DNA of 52,646 bases from positions 1 through 52,646 of the IMG/VR virus record IMGVR_UViG_3300043570_001329; one strand, written 5' to 3'. The DNA comes from a virus. The notes under the pieces are model-generated. The model worked only from the letters and a program-made list of their open reading frames with translations, searched no databases and had not been told where the DNA came from. This document shows positions 36,563 through 43,017 of the stretch, one piece after another. Within the stretch, counting starts at the first letter, position 1; every line of letters starts with the position of its first letter. The translations under genes were made by a program, and so were the position numbers.

Positions 36563-37497
36563 TAGTCGTCGTTGATTAGCGACTTGAATGCTGCAATATC
36601 GTCATCATCCTCGTCTGCATCCCAAGGCGCTTTAGCCTGTGGTTTAGCAGCCACACTAGCTACCTTAGCAGGCTTGGCTACCTGCTCAAACGTCTCACCA
36701 TCATCAATCGTACGATCAGCAATGTTCTGTGATTGACGCGGAGCTCCACCATCCAAAGCCAGCACACGATAGAGCTTCTGCTTCAACTCATCATAGCTCT
36801 TGAAGTGCTTGTCATCCAAGAATTCTTTGAGTGAATTCTCTTGCTTCCAGATACTTTCAAGTTCACTGTCGTCATCCAACAGCGGGGCTGGAGCATCAAA
36901 CTCAGACTTATCGTAGTTACGATATCCTTCCACATTACGAATCTTCAGCTTGAAGTTGGCACCAGCCCAAAAGTCAAAAGGATTGACTGGCTTCTCATCT
37001 TCAAACTCAGGGTTCATTGATGCGTTCAGAATATCAAAGATTTTCTTGCCATACTTAAACAAGAACACCTTACCTTCGTTCTGAGGATTAGCTTTATCGC
37101 TAACAACATAGATGTTGCTGATAAAGTTGAGCTTACGCTTCTGTGCGCGTACTTGAGCTTTGTTTGCTTCAATACCGGTGGCCCACAGTTGACTATTATA
37201 CTCTGATACGGGATCAGCTTTGCCAACAGTAGTGAGAGAGTTCTCAATATACCATTGACCACCAGGACCTTTGAAGCCATGGTTAAAGATACGTACGAAT
37301 GGGACATCTTCTCCATCTGGAGCAGGGAGGAAGCGAATAACAGCATATCCGTTACCTGACTTATCAACAGCAGGCTGCCAGAAGCGTGTGTCTGGCTCGC
37401 GGGGATTGCCCTCCGGATTTGCTAACTTGGATACTTGTTGGGTGATCTTATCGAGACTTGTCTTAGTAGACATTTTGAGATTTGCAAAACTTGACAT
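36562..37497 (-). CDS. gp32: ssDNA-binding protein gp32, zinc cysteines absent (311 aa)
   Basis: Contains the T4 gp32 core: DTRFWQPAVDKSGNGYAVIRF, PFVRIFNHGFKGPGGQWYIEN, KRKLNFISNIYVVSDK, KVFLFKYGKKIFDILNASM and PVNPFDFWAGANFKLKI. The C-terminus is the usual acidic tail (DADEDDDDIAAF) that contacts replication partners. In T4 a zinc ion is held by His64 and three cysteines (C77, C87, C90). Here the aligned positions are Ser, Asp and Ser (WYIENS, ADPVSE), and the protein has no cysteine. gp32 coats single strands in replication, recombination and repair. AAAGGA SD supports the start. Confidence 0.95.
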   Translation of the reverse strand: MSSFANLKMSTKTSLDKITQQVSKLANPEGNPREPDTRFWQPAVDKSGNGYAVIRFLPAPDGEDVPFVRIFNHGFKGPGGQWYIENSLTTVGKADPVSEYNSQLWATGIEANKAQVRAQKRKLNFISNIYVVSDKANPQNEGKVFLFKYGKKIFDILNASMNPEFEDEKPVNPFDFWAGANFKLKIRNVEGYRNYDKSEFDAPAPLLDDDSELESIWKQENSLKEFLDDKHFKSYDELKQKLYRVLALDGGAPRQSQNIADRTIDDGETFEQVAKPAKVASVAAKPQAKAPWDADEDDDDIAAFKSLINDD

Positions 37498-37596
37498 CGT
37501 ATTTTCCTTTATGTGTAAACGTATGATAGTATATTAGTTTGTCCACCTAACCAATAATAAAGATAGTATACCCTGTGTAGCTAATTAAGGCAACAG

Positions 37597-38172
37597 TTAA
37601 ACTGCCAACTTTCGTTCCACAAGTATACTGCGGTATTTATCTTCCTCGTACTGAAGAAATGGAGTTAACTTCTCCAATTTTACCTTTTCCTGCCGCCACA
37701 CAGGATCCGACAACTTTGAATCCCAATACTTGAACATGAACCCTTTTTGGATCTTGTTCACAATGATAATGGTCTCTGCACAGATATCTTTGGATAGATA
37801 TCGTTTAAACAACTTTGGATGTTGACCATCTACTACGGACATCTCCTTTACTTCCTCTACCTTGTCAATATCGTTTTTGAACGTGTATGACAGGGATTGC
37901 TTACGTTTCAGCCACTCGGTGTATTGCTTCTCTGCTGCCTGCTCGTTGACAAGGTCTCCGACCCATTTGTCTCCTCCGCAGAGGTTAGCTACTAGGAACC
38001 CTTCAATATCTTTATGTTTTGATAACTTAGTAAAAAAGTATCTATCAGACCTCTTCTCAAACGATGCATAGCTTGCTCTGACCTTGCCGTTGTATTTAAA
38101 GTAGTCGTACGTATCTGATTGGAAGTGCCTTTTCAGAGCACAGTACATCTTATACGCTTCGTAGTCTGTCAT
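37597..38172 (-). CDS. gp59: Loader of gp41 helicase, gp59 (191 aa)
   Basis: MTDYEAYKMYCALKRHFQSD, YDYFKYNGKVRASYASFEKR, SDRYFFTKLSKHKDIEGFLV, GGDKWVGDLV match T4 gp59 (217 residues; DVIKYNWCMRVSDAAYQKRR, DKYFFQKLS, NQDAWIGD) as recalled. gp59 loads gp41 on gp32-covered forks. Neighbours are gp32 and gp33 as in T4. Starts with a 4-nt overlap with gp33. Confidence 0.9.
   Translation of the reverse strand: MTDYEAYKMYCALKRHFQSDTYDYFKYNGKVRASYASFEKRSDRYFFTKLSKHKDIEGFLVANLCGGDKWVGDLVNEQAAEKQYTEWLKRKQSLSYTFKNDIDKVEEVKEMSVVDGQHPKLFKRYLSKDICAETIIIVNKIQKGFMFKYWDSKLSDPVWRQEKVKLEKLTPFLQYEEDKYRSILVERKLAV
37634..37641 (-). promoter_or_regulatory. Possible late promoter, GATAAATA, before gp32
   Basis: Minus-strand GATAAATA in the gp59 3' end, 137 nt upstream of gp32. 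T4 gene 32 also has late transcription, but this is one octamer only. Confidence 0.2.
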
Positions 38173-38405
38173 ATAGGTAGTTTCTGGGTTTTAGGTAGAT
38201 AGTTGAGATGCTCTGCTTCATCCTGAATAGATGCTTTGAGTTTGGAATTATTTTTAATAAGAGATGCCGCAGTTTCAATATCTACCCCATTCTTCTCACA
38301 AAAATATACTACCGCATCAATATACTCCATTTTCTTTTCTAAGACAAGTGTTTCAATCTCTTTCGAGAATTCAACTATACTACTAAAATTAAGGTCTGTG
38401 ATCAT
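38169..38405 (-). CDS. gp33: Late transcription coactivator gp33 (78 aa)
   Basis: Resembles the core of T4 gp33 (112 residues): a KKMEYIDAVVYFCEKNGVDI helix pair against T4 EEFGMSYLEATTAFLEENSI, then IQDEAEHLNYLP against IQSEAIDENLLR. gp33 binds the polymerase beta flap and connects the gp55-type sigma and the gp45 clamp for late transcription. Order gp32-gp59-gp33 is as in T4. The presence of gp33 agrees with CATAAATA-type late promoters found here. Overlaps the lysin gene by 17 nt. Confidence 0.8.
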   Translation of the reverse strand: MITDLNFSSIVEFSKEIETLVLEKKMEYIDAVVYFCEKNGVDIETAASLIKNNSKLKASIQDEAEHLNYLPKTQKLPI

Positions 38406-38916
38406 GCTTTTTTTTCCTAGAGTAAAAAATGTGCTGCCCGATCTTTATATTTCTATGTAGCTTCCAACGGGGATTAATATACGCAGCATGAAAGAACAAA
38501 GATCCCTTAGTTGGGTCGTATCTCTTACTGGTGTTATGATGCTCGGCTATTTCTCTAGCCATATTTTTAATGTGCTGATATTGGTCTTGGTTGTTAATGG
38601 CAGGACCCCTGCCCTTCTGGCAGACCCAGGAGAACTGGCATACACTACCCTCTCGCTGATACACAACACCGCAAATAGTTTTAGGAAAGGCTGCATCCGC
38701 AACTCTATTCATAGTTACAAACCCAACAGCCTTGATACCCATATCGGGTTCGTTCTTGGCTTCGAAGTACATATTCTTGGCAAGGCACTCTAGCTGCTTT
38801 TCCGATATACGGGCCACCGTATGAGGCGTTTCCGCAGAGACATTGTCTTCTACGTTATTGCAGGCGAATGCGAGTGAGCACAGACCAAGAAGTGTAGTAA
38901 GCACTAGCTTTTTCAT
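38389..38916 (-). CDS. Exported SleB/CwlJ-type cell-wall hydrolase (175 aa)
   Basis: Start at ATG 38916 (AAAGAGGTAG SD) rather than the longer frame to 39021, since it gives a clear signal peptide MKKLVLTTLLGLCSLAFAC (signal or weak lipobox; Cys19). The mature part holds the Hydrolase_2 signature CLAKNMYFEAKNEPDMGIKA with Glu52 and Glu56, VGFVTMNRV, then VCQFSWVCQKGRG and SLFFHAAYINPRW. The family cuts cortex or murein glycan strands. As a phage protein it is probably the endolysin, reaching the periplasm by Sec. A late promoter is about 140 nt upstream. No holin was recognised. Confidence 0.85.
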   Translation of the reverse strand: MKKLVLTTLLGLCSLAFACNNVEDNVSAETPHTVARISEKQLECLAKNMYFEAKNEPDMGIKAVGFVTMNRVADAAFPKTICGVVYQREGSVCQFSWVCQKGRGPAINNQDQYQHIKNMAREIAEHHNTSKRYDPTKGSLFFHAAYINPRWKLHRNIKIGQHIFYSRKKKHDHRP

Positions 38917-39058
38917 GTTGACTACCTCTTTGTTTATTTTATTATTTTGATACGTAGGAATACAACTTTCAGTATACTGAATATTGATGGTCACAATGTC
39001 ATCCTTATCAAGTGCTGCCAATTGCGAACTGGGCCGTAGACCCTATTGTAGATAGTAG

Positions 39059-39066
39059 TATTTATG
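39059..39066 (-). promoter_or_regulatory. T4-like late promoter, CATAAATA, for the lysin
   Basis: Minus-strand CATAAATA between the tmRNA and the hydrolase gene, just at the end of the tmRNA coding piece. It is the third identical octamer upstream of a late gene, and lysis is a late function. Confidence 0.6.
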
Positions 39067-39360
39067 TCTGAGGAATTTGGGACCTGCTTCTGTTGCCAAG
39101 TGCAGGTCAGACTCCGGTCAGTGTTTAAGCTGCCAGCGCGTACTTATTATCGTTTGCGTTTATGGTTTTTGCTTGATTTACAGTCATCGCCTACTGTGTT
39201 GCCGTCTCTACTATCTCACGCTGTCGAAACCAGGTCATCCCCATCAGAAACACACTACTCTCTTTATGGTCGCTGCCGCGGAACAGCATCGCAATATGTT
39301 TCTGGTGGAGATGGAGGGAATCGAACCCTCGTCCAACATGCCTTCGCTTTGAAGGGATTA
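39066..39360 (-). ncRNA. ssrA: Circularly permuted (two-piece) tmRNA
   Basis: Read on the minus strand, an acceptor piece comes first: hairpin CCTTC/GAAGG (39341-39355), T arm GAGGG-TTCGATT-CCCTC, then CATCTCC and encoded ACCA ending at 39303. A 60-nt linker follows, then the coding piece from 39242: GGGGATG pairs with CATCTCC (one G-U), TGGTTTCGAC is the classic tmRNA D-region, and CAGCGTG (39223-39217) pairs fully with CATGTTG (39340-39334) as P2. The tag frame is 39157-39125, GCA to TAA, ANDNKYALAA. A downstream pseudoknot is formed by GACCTGC/GCAGGTC and TTGG/CCAA, closed by GTCT/AGAC to 39066. The 5' limit is uncertain. It rescues stalled ribosomes. Confidence 0.93.
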
Positions 39361-39386
39361 CAACAATTCTTTACTACAATTACTAT

Positions 39387-39461
39387 TTAGCGATTAGCAA
39401 TGTACATTGTGATTTCAAAGCCAAAACGCAGATCTGTTGCTGCTGGTGTAGTCCAATTCAT
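39387..39461 (-). CDS. pqqA: PQQ precursor peptide PqqA (24 aa)
   Basis: A 24-codon ORF with a strong SD (AGGAG at 39468-39472, 6 nt spacing). The peptide begins MNWTTPAATDLRFG and ends FEITMYIANR. The TDLRxGFEVTMYxANR end is diagnostic of PqqA, with Glu16 and Tyr20 in the ExxxY motif; PqqE and PqqD crosslink these two residues to build pyrroloquinoline quinone. No pqqB-E genes occur in the window, so the host must supply them. The gene ends about 25 nt before the permuted tmRNA, on the same strand. It is too short for standard ORF calling. Confidence 0.9.
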   Translation of the reverse strand: MNWTTPAATDLRFGFEITMYIANR

Positions 39462-39568
39462 TTAAATCTCCTAGAGTAGAGGCACTATTGCCTGTTATAT
39501 GTATACCATATACGTGGTGTTCTGTGTAGTGATAATCCTCAAACCCATGTACGTTGTATTACCATATT

Positions 39569-39736
39569 CTACACCAGTTCTTCAATTACTCCAAGCACTT
39601 CTGCTACGGCCAGAGCAAAGCCGGCCGACAGCAAGAATACATCACTAGTTAGCATAAGACAGGTAGCTGCTGCTAATCTCATAAAGCTTTTGGCTAGGCT
39701 AACTTGAAAGTGTCGTTTAGCGTCAGGTTGTTTCAT
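39569..39736 (-). CDS. Small membrane protein (55 aa)
   Basis: Start chosen at ATG 39736, whose ATGA overlaps the stop of the upstream gene; an alternative ATG is at 39751. One or two hydrophobic segments (LAAATCLMLTSDVFLLSAGF, ALAVAEVLGVI). Unknown function; a holin-like or inhibitor role cannot be shown. The 107 nt between this and pqqA hold no gene; an extended -10-like TGGTATACA lies at 39500-39508. Confidence 0.6.
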   Translation of the reverse strand: MKQPDAKRHFQVSLAKSFMRLAAATCLMLTSDVFLLSAGFALAVAEVLGVIEELV

Positions 39737-40011
39737 TTTTGTGTAATCCATTCACCAAGTTTAGAGAGATCCTTACCGGCACCAGATACGGTGCCACCGA
39801 CTGTACCACATCCAAGTAATGAACCAAGTAAGAACATTCCTACCACGATGCATACGAACCATCCAAATAATCCCAGGCTATCATCATCTGATTCAGGTTC
39901 TGGGGGGCTGGTAGGCCACTGCCAAGGTGGAGGACTGCCTTGGCAGTTGGTACACAGCAAAGTACCGTCAGGGATGAGTTGTTTGCACACTTGACAAGTA
40001 ACTTTGCTCAT
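39733..40011 (-). CDS. Zinc-ribbon membrane protein (92 aa)
   Basis: The start at ATG 40011 follows the stop of the DUF932 gene (TAATATG); a longer frame exists to 40047. N-terminal CQVCKQLIPDGTLLCTNC is a two-CxxC zinc ribbon, followed by a Pro/acidic linker, one transmembrane helix (LFGWFVCIVVGMFLLGSLLG) and a short C-terminal part. Function unknown. Confidence 0.65.
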   Translation of the reverse strand: MSKVTCQVCKQLIPDGTLLCTNCQGSPPPWQWPTSPPEPESDDDSLGLFGWFVCIVVGMFLLGSLLGCGTVGGTVSGAGKDLSKLGEWITQK

Positions 40012-40012
40012 A

Positions 40013-40972
40013 TTATGCCATCTCTGCCATTGCAACGGCTGTCTCAAGAGCTTTTACTTTGAGGCCTTTATTAGGACCATACCAGGCTGATGTAAGGCGA
40101 CCTTCCTGTGTACGGCCAATAACGTGGTCAGTTAGGTAGGTTACAGCGTTGAATGCTGACCACCACGAACCTTCAGCAAACGATGCACCAGGTTGCTGTT
40201 GCAGTGCTTGCATTGCAAGAGTAGCTGACTGGGACAATTCCTTCTTTTGCTTAGTTTCTTCGTTCTTAGAGCGGCCATATGCATTGACAGGGAAGATACG
40301 ATTGAAGTATTCCTTGACTGTCTCGCTCTTATATTTCTTAGAACCCAAGAATTTAGCCATTTCCTTGTACTGTGCCAGCTTATCAGAGGCAACACCCAGC
40401 ATCTGCTTCACCTGATCGCCATCAAACTGGCGGCGATGGGACACTTTTACCATGTTATCTTCTTTAGAAGAGAGTGACAGCGTGAGGGTATTATTGCAAA
40501 CCACGCGAATTGGAGTGAATCGCACGTCGATTGACTGACCAAACTTGTGGGGGAGTGTAAAAAGAAGGTAGGAATCGACCTGATCCCCACCAAAAACCTC
40601 AAAAGACTCATTAATCTTAGCAAGAGCCCATACAATCTGGCCGTTTTTAAGGGATCCTGCCGTATGCATGGCCATATCACCCGAGCAAACGAAGTCATTG
40701 AAGAACTCGAATGCTTCTTCATTCTGCAGGGGGTTCCAATCTTGCGACACTACATCCAGGATACGGCCATCAGACGAGCGTACCAGGGCATCTTTGCCGG
40801 TATACACTTGTTGTCCTTGGATGTTTGCAAAGGTTTGAATCTTATCTACTGACCAGTCAAGGCCTGCTGATTCGAGCATTTGTGCTGGGGACAGGTCTGC
40901 TGGGACTTCTTTGCCAAGACCGTGCCAAGGGGTTTCGCCTGCGTACGCCATTGTTTCAACTAAATGTGCCAT
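40013..40972 (-). CDS. DUF932 phage/plasmid-like protein (319 aa)
   Basis: Starts MAHLVETMAYAGETPWHGLG, with GLDWSVDKIQTF, SQDWNPLQNEEAFEFFNDFV, SYLLFTLPHKFGQSIDVRF, TPIRVVCNNTLTLSL, all typical of DUF932 (TIGR03299) proteins carried by phages and plasmids. GGAG 9-12 nt upstream fits the ATG. Role unknown. Early promoter P1 (41023-41051) stands directly upstream, so it probably leads the operon that runs to 39569. Confidence 0.85.
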   Translation of the reverse strand: MAHLVETMAYAGETPWHGLGKEVPADLSPAQMLESAGLDWSVDKIQTFANIQGQQVYTGKDALVRSSDGRILDVVSQDWNPLQNEEAFEFFNDFVCSGDMAMHTAGSLKNGQIVWALAKINESFEVFGGDQVDSYLLFTLPHKFGQSIDVRFTPIRVVCNNTLTLSLSSKEDNMVKVSHRRQFDGDQVKQMLGVASDKLAQYKEMAKFLGSKKYKSETVKEYFNRIFPVNAYGRSKNEETKQKKELSQSATLAMQALQQQPGASFAEGSWWSAFNAVTYLTDHVIGRTQEGRLTSAWYGPNKGLKVKALETAVAMAEMA

Positions 40973-41022
40973 AATATAATCTCCAAGTAGAATTCATTAA
41001 TATCAACCTCACTACAAAGTCT

Positions 41023-41051
41023 ATTCTCAACATAAAACGATATTAAGTCAA
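41023..41051 (-). promoter_or_regulatory. Early sigma70-type promoter P1
   Basis: Minus strand TTGACT (41051-41046), 17-nt spacer, GAGAAT (41028-41023), upstream of DUF932. The -35 context TGTTGACTTAAT is the same as in five other sites. Confidence 0.7.
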
Positions 41052-41073
41052 CAGATATTTCTGCCGGGGGTGG

Positions 41074-41403
41074 TTATTCCTTCATAGTAAAGCTGCTTCC
41101 GCATCCGCAGGTAGCGGTGACGTTGGGGTTGCTCACTTTAAACTGTCCGCCAGTAAGGGTACTTTCGTACTCTACCACAGATCCGGTTAGGTATTGCATT
41201 GATATGGCGTCGACCCAGAATTTAAATTGGTCATTGGGTACCACGAAGTCGTCCTCTTCTTGGGTATCGTCGAGTGCAAAGGAGTAGGAGAATCCAGAGC
41301 ATCCGCCTCCTTGGACGGAGAGGCGAAGGGCTGCGCTTCCATCGGATTCTTTGGCCAGGATGTTAGCCACCATATCCTGTGCTGCTTTAGTAAGGGTAAT
41401 CAT
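41074..41403 (-). CDS. A-type iron-sulfur carrier, IscA/ErpA-like (109 aa)
   Basis: Family motif present in full: LRLSVQGGGCSGFSYSFALD and the C-terminal TCGCGSSFT, with Cys35, Cys99 and Cys101 at the same numbers as in E. coli IscA. Such proteins hold a [2Fe-2S] or [4Fe-4S] cluster and pass it to apo-proteins. The length (109) is normal and all ligands are there, so it is likely functional. A common auxiliary gene of aquatic T4-like phages (recall). Whether erpA- or iscA-like cannot be resolved by eye. Confidence 0.92.
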   Translation of the reverse strand: MITLTKAAQDMVANILAKESDGSAALRLSVQGGGCSGFSYSFALDDTQEEDDFVVPNDQFKFWVDAISMQYLTGSVVEYESTLTGGQFKVSNPNVTATCGCGSSFTMKE

Positions 41404-41411
41404 TAGTACCT

Positions 41412-41684
41412 TTAGGTGACTAGTTTGAGGGTAGTTCTTTTTTCGCTCTCGAGTATTTCTCGAATGCGTTTATTGGGTCCGCCGTAGGTAAAGCACATTT
41501 CATCCCATCCAGTAATAGTTCCATCTGCTGGATTATAGTCTTCGACGGTATACTGGGGGTCAAGGGTAGTCATATCATTCAGAGCCTCGCGAAAGTACTT
41601 TCGGGCAATATCATAGGAATCATCATGTTCTGTGCAGTAGATAACATAATCAAACTGGACAGTTACTTTTTTTAGGCTGGTCAT
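41412..41684 (-). CDS. Hypothetical protein (90 aa)
   Basis: Starts with an ATGA overlap with the preceding 54-codon gene. Contains YDIARKYFREALNDMTTL and WDEMCFTYGGPNKRIREIL. Mixed alpha/beta; no motif I recognise. Lies 8 nt before the iron-sulfur carrier, so co-expressed. Confidence 0.7.
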   Translation of the reverse strand: MTSLKKVTVQFDYVIYCTEHDDSYDIARKYFREALNDMTTLDPQYTVEDYNPADGTITGWDEMCFTYGGPNKRIREILESEKRTTLKLVT

Positions 41685-41845
41685 ATAATCACCTGTACGA
41701 TAGAGTATAGAATTATACCTAGAGCGCCCACGATCAGGAGTCTGGTAACAAGATTGATTCCCGCCGGATCCGGTTCTGCATCTTTGCGTAGTCTAATAAC
41801 GCAGTCTCGTCCTTGGTTACAGTCTCCGTTGCAGCAGGTATTCAT
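41681..41845 (-). CDS. Micro-protein with Cys cluster and TM helix (54 aa)
   Basis: Both ends overlap neighbours by 4 nt (ATGA), the best evidence for its reality. N-terminus MNTCCNGDCNQGRDC has five cysteines, then a basic turn and a terminal membrane helix (LLIVGALGIILYSIVQVII). Unknown. Confidence 0.65.
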   Translation of the reverse strand: MNTCCNGDCNQGRDCVIRLRKDAEPDPAGINLVTRLLIVGALGIILYSIVQVII

Positions 41846-42018
41846 GATAGTGTATTCCCTTGGTTGCTAGTATTAGCGTTGGTATTAGCCACTCTTTTCT
41901 TTGCGGGGGGATATTTAATGCACCAGAAGCATCTCTTGTGGGGGTTATTACCTAGCCACAACGAGAGATCAACAGATTGCTTCCCGCAGCTGGTGCATTC
42001 AAAGTTAGTACTACTCAC
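41842..42018 (-). CDS. Small zinc-finger-like protein (58 aa)
   Basis: GTG 42018 overlaps the stop of the upstream gene (GTGAGTAG); a longer TTG-started frame to 42096 would overlap it much more. Two Cys pairs, CTSCGKQ and CFWCIKY, make a CxxC-x(n)-CxxC metal site. Unknown role. No clear SD. Confidence 0.55.
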   Translation of the reverse strand: MSSTNFECTSCGKQSVDLSLWLGNNPHKRCFWCIKYPPAKKRVANTNANTSNQGNTLS

Positions 42019-42136
42019 CGGATGGCTTTTTAAATGCTCCCAATAGTCTTGCTTGAATATTTTTAGCAAATCCGGGTTGTGGGAAGTTCCAGCCAATAAA
42101 GGCTCCGACTGCCATCCAGAATAGTGTCTCTAGCAT
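42011..42136 (-). CDS. Conserved small membrane protein (41 aa)
   Basis: AGGAG (42144-42148) 7 nt before ATG. One N-terminal hydrophobic helix MLETLFWMAVGAFIG, then WNFPQPGFAKNIQ, a motif I recall from tiny proteins of T4-like phages. Function unknown. Confidence 0.7.
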   Translation of the reverse strand: MLETLFWMAVGAFIGWNFPQPGFAKNIQARLLGAFKKPSGE

Positions 42137-42215
42137 TTTATATCTCCTAAGATGAATACGTCTATATGTAACATACCATAATAATGATCAAACATAGTAT
42201 CCAGAATACCAACAT

Positions 42216-42515
42216 CTAGTCACCCATACCTGGGATATGAGCAACAACGACCATATTGATCCTCAGCTCATCAAACGATGCCTTTGTGGTATATTGGGAC
42301 TTGGGGCCACTTTGTTCTGGGGGAGGGTAGTACTGTCCAATCCCTTCTAATACTGGCTCTTCAATTCCATACTTCCTTCTCAGAGTAGCCTGGTCGGTCT
42401 GACTACCTAGAGAGTTGATACAGTCTTCAATTAAACGAATAGCAAATAACTCATGATCAACATATCCGGCCTCATTCAAACATTGATCGGATATACTCTT
42501 GATCTTATTATTCAT
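42216..42515 (-). CDS. Hypothetical protein (99 aa)
   Basis: Starts MNNKIKSISDQCLNEAGYVD. Middle LIEDCINSLGSQTDQATLRR is a helical motif I have seen in several small phage proteins. C-terminal half is Pro-rich (YYPPPEQSGPKSQY). Function unknown. The 79 nt to the next gene show no clear signal. Confidence 0.7.
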   Translation of the reverse strand: MNNKIKSISDQCLNEAGYVDHELFAIRLIEDCINSLGSQTDQATLRRKYGIEEPVLEGIGQYYPPPEQSGPKSQYTTKASFDELRINMVVVAHIPGMGD

Positions 42516-42533
42516 CTGCTCCCTTAATTAAGT

Positions 42534-42797
42534 CTAATGCGAATACTGCGGCTTGAAGACAGAGATGTCCCCCCTCTTGACAAATATAGTCTCTAACATA
42601 GACTCATACTCATCATTATTTAGACCGGTCCGGTATAATGCTAACGATACTGCCATCATTACCCCGGCTACCTCAAAGGGATGATAGTTCTCTGAAAGCT
42701 CTACCGTATACTCTAACATCTTCTGGTATAACATGGTAAGATGCTCCTCCTCTGCTTCAGTGGTAGCCAAGGTTTCTTCCGGGGCTGGTGTTGTCAT
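42534..42797 (-). CDS. Hypothetical helical protein (87 aa)
   Basis: Start at ATG 42797 with AGGAG, instead of the longer frame to 42872. Reads EETLATTEAEEEHLTMLYQK, VELSENYHPFEVAGVMMAVS, LALYRTGLNNDEYESML. Conserved-looking helical protein of T4-like marine phages (recall); function unknown. Confidence 0.75.
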   Translation of the reverse strand: MTTPAPEETLATTEAEEEHLTMLYQKMLEYTVELSENYHPFEVAGVMMAVSLALYRTGLNNDEYESMLETIFVKRGDISVFKPQYSH

Positions 42798-42843
42798 GTA
42801 CTCTTCTCCTCTATACAGTTGTAAAATAGGTATACCTTGGATC

Positions 42844-43017
42844 CTAGTAAGGAGCCTCTCCACAGACAGCAATCAAATCAGCAACCGAAAGAGCCTTCTT
42901 CTTCTCTCTCTTGACTACTGTGATTTTGTACCCCTCTTGGAGAAACTTCTCTGCCGCATCCATACTCCAGAACTTACGCAGCAATACCCCCTCATCATCA
43001 TAAAGCCAGTATCTCAT
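42844..43017 (-). CDS. Small conserved phage protein (57 aa)
   Basis: Begins MRYWLYDDEGVLLRKFWSMD, then AAEKFLQEGYKITVVKREKK. The WxxDDEG-LLRKF start is familiar from small genes in T4-like phages (recall). It may bind a protein partner; function unknown. Weak SD (AAAGATAAT). Confidence 0.7.
   Translation of the reverse strand: MRYWLYDDEGVLLRKFWSMDAAEKFLQEGYKITVVKREKKKALSVADLIAVCGEAPY

Noticed and set aside
38918-38946. Plus-strand TTGACT box with AT-rich -10
   Set aside because: It is the complement of the lysin ribosome site region and lacks the TGTTGACTTAAT context; no gene follows.
39303-39340. T arm and CCA read as the end of an ordinary tRNA
   Set aside because: No anticodon arm fits upstream; the matching acceptor strand lies downstream next to a tag ORF, so it is a permuted tmRNA.
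39064-39390. Plus-strand ORFs of 91 and 108 codons
   Set aside because: They are antisense to the permuted tmRNA, whose pairings explain the sequence.
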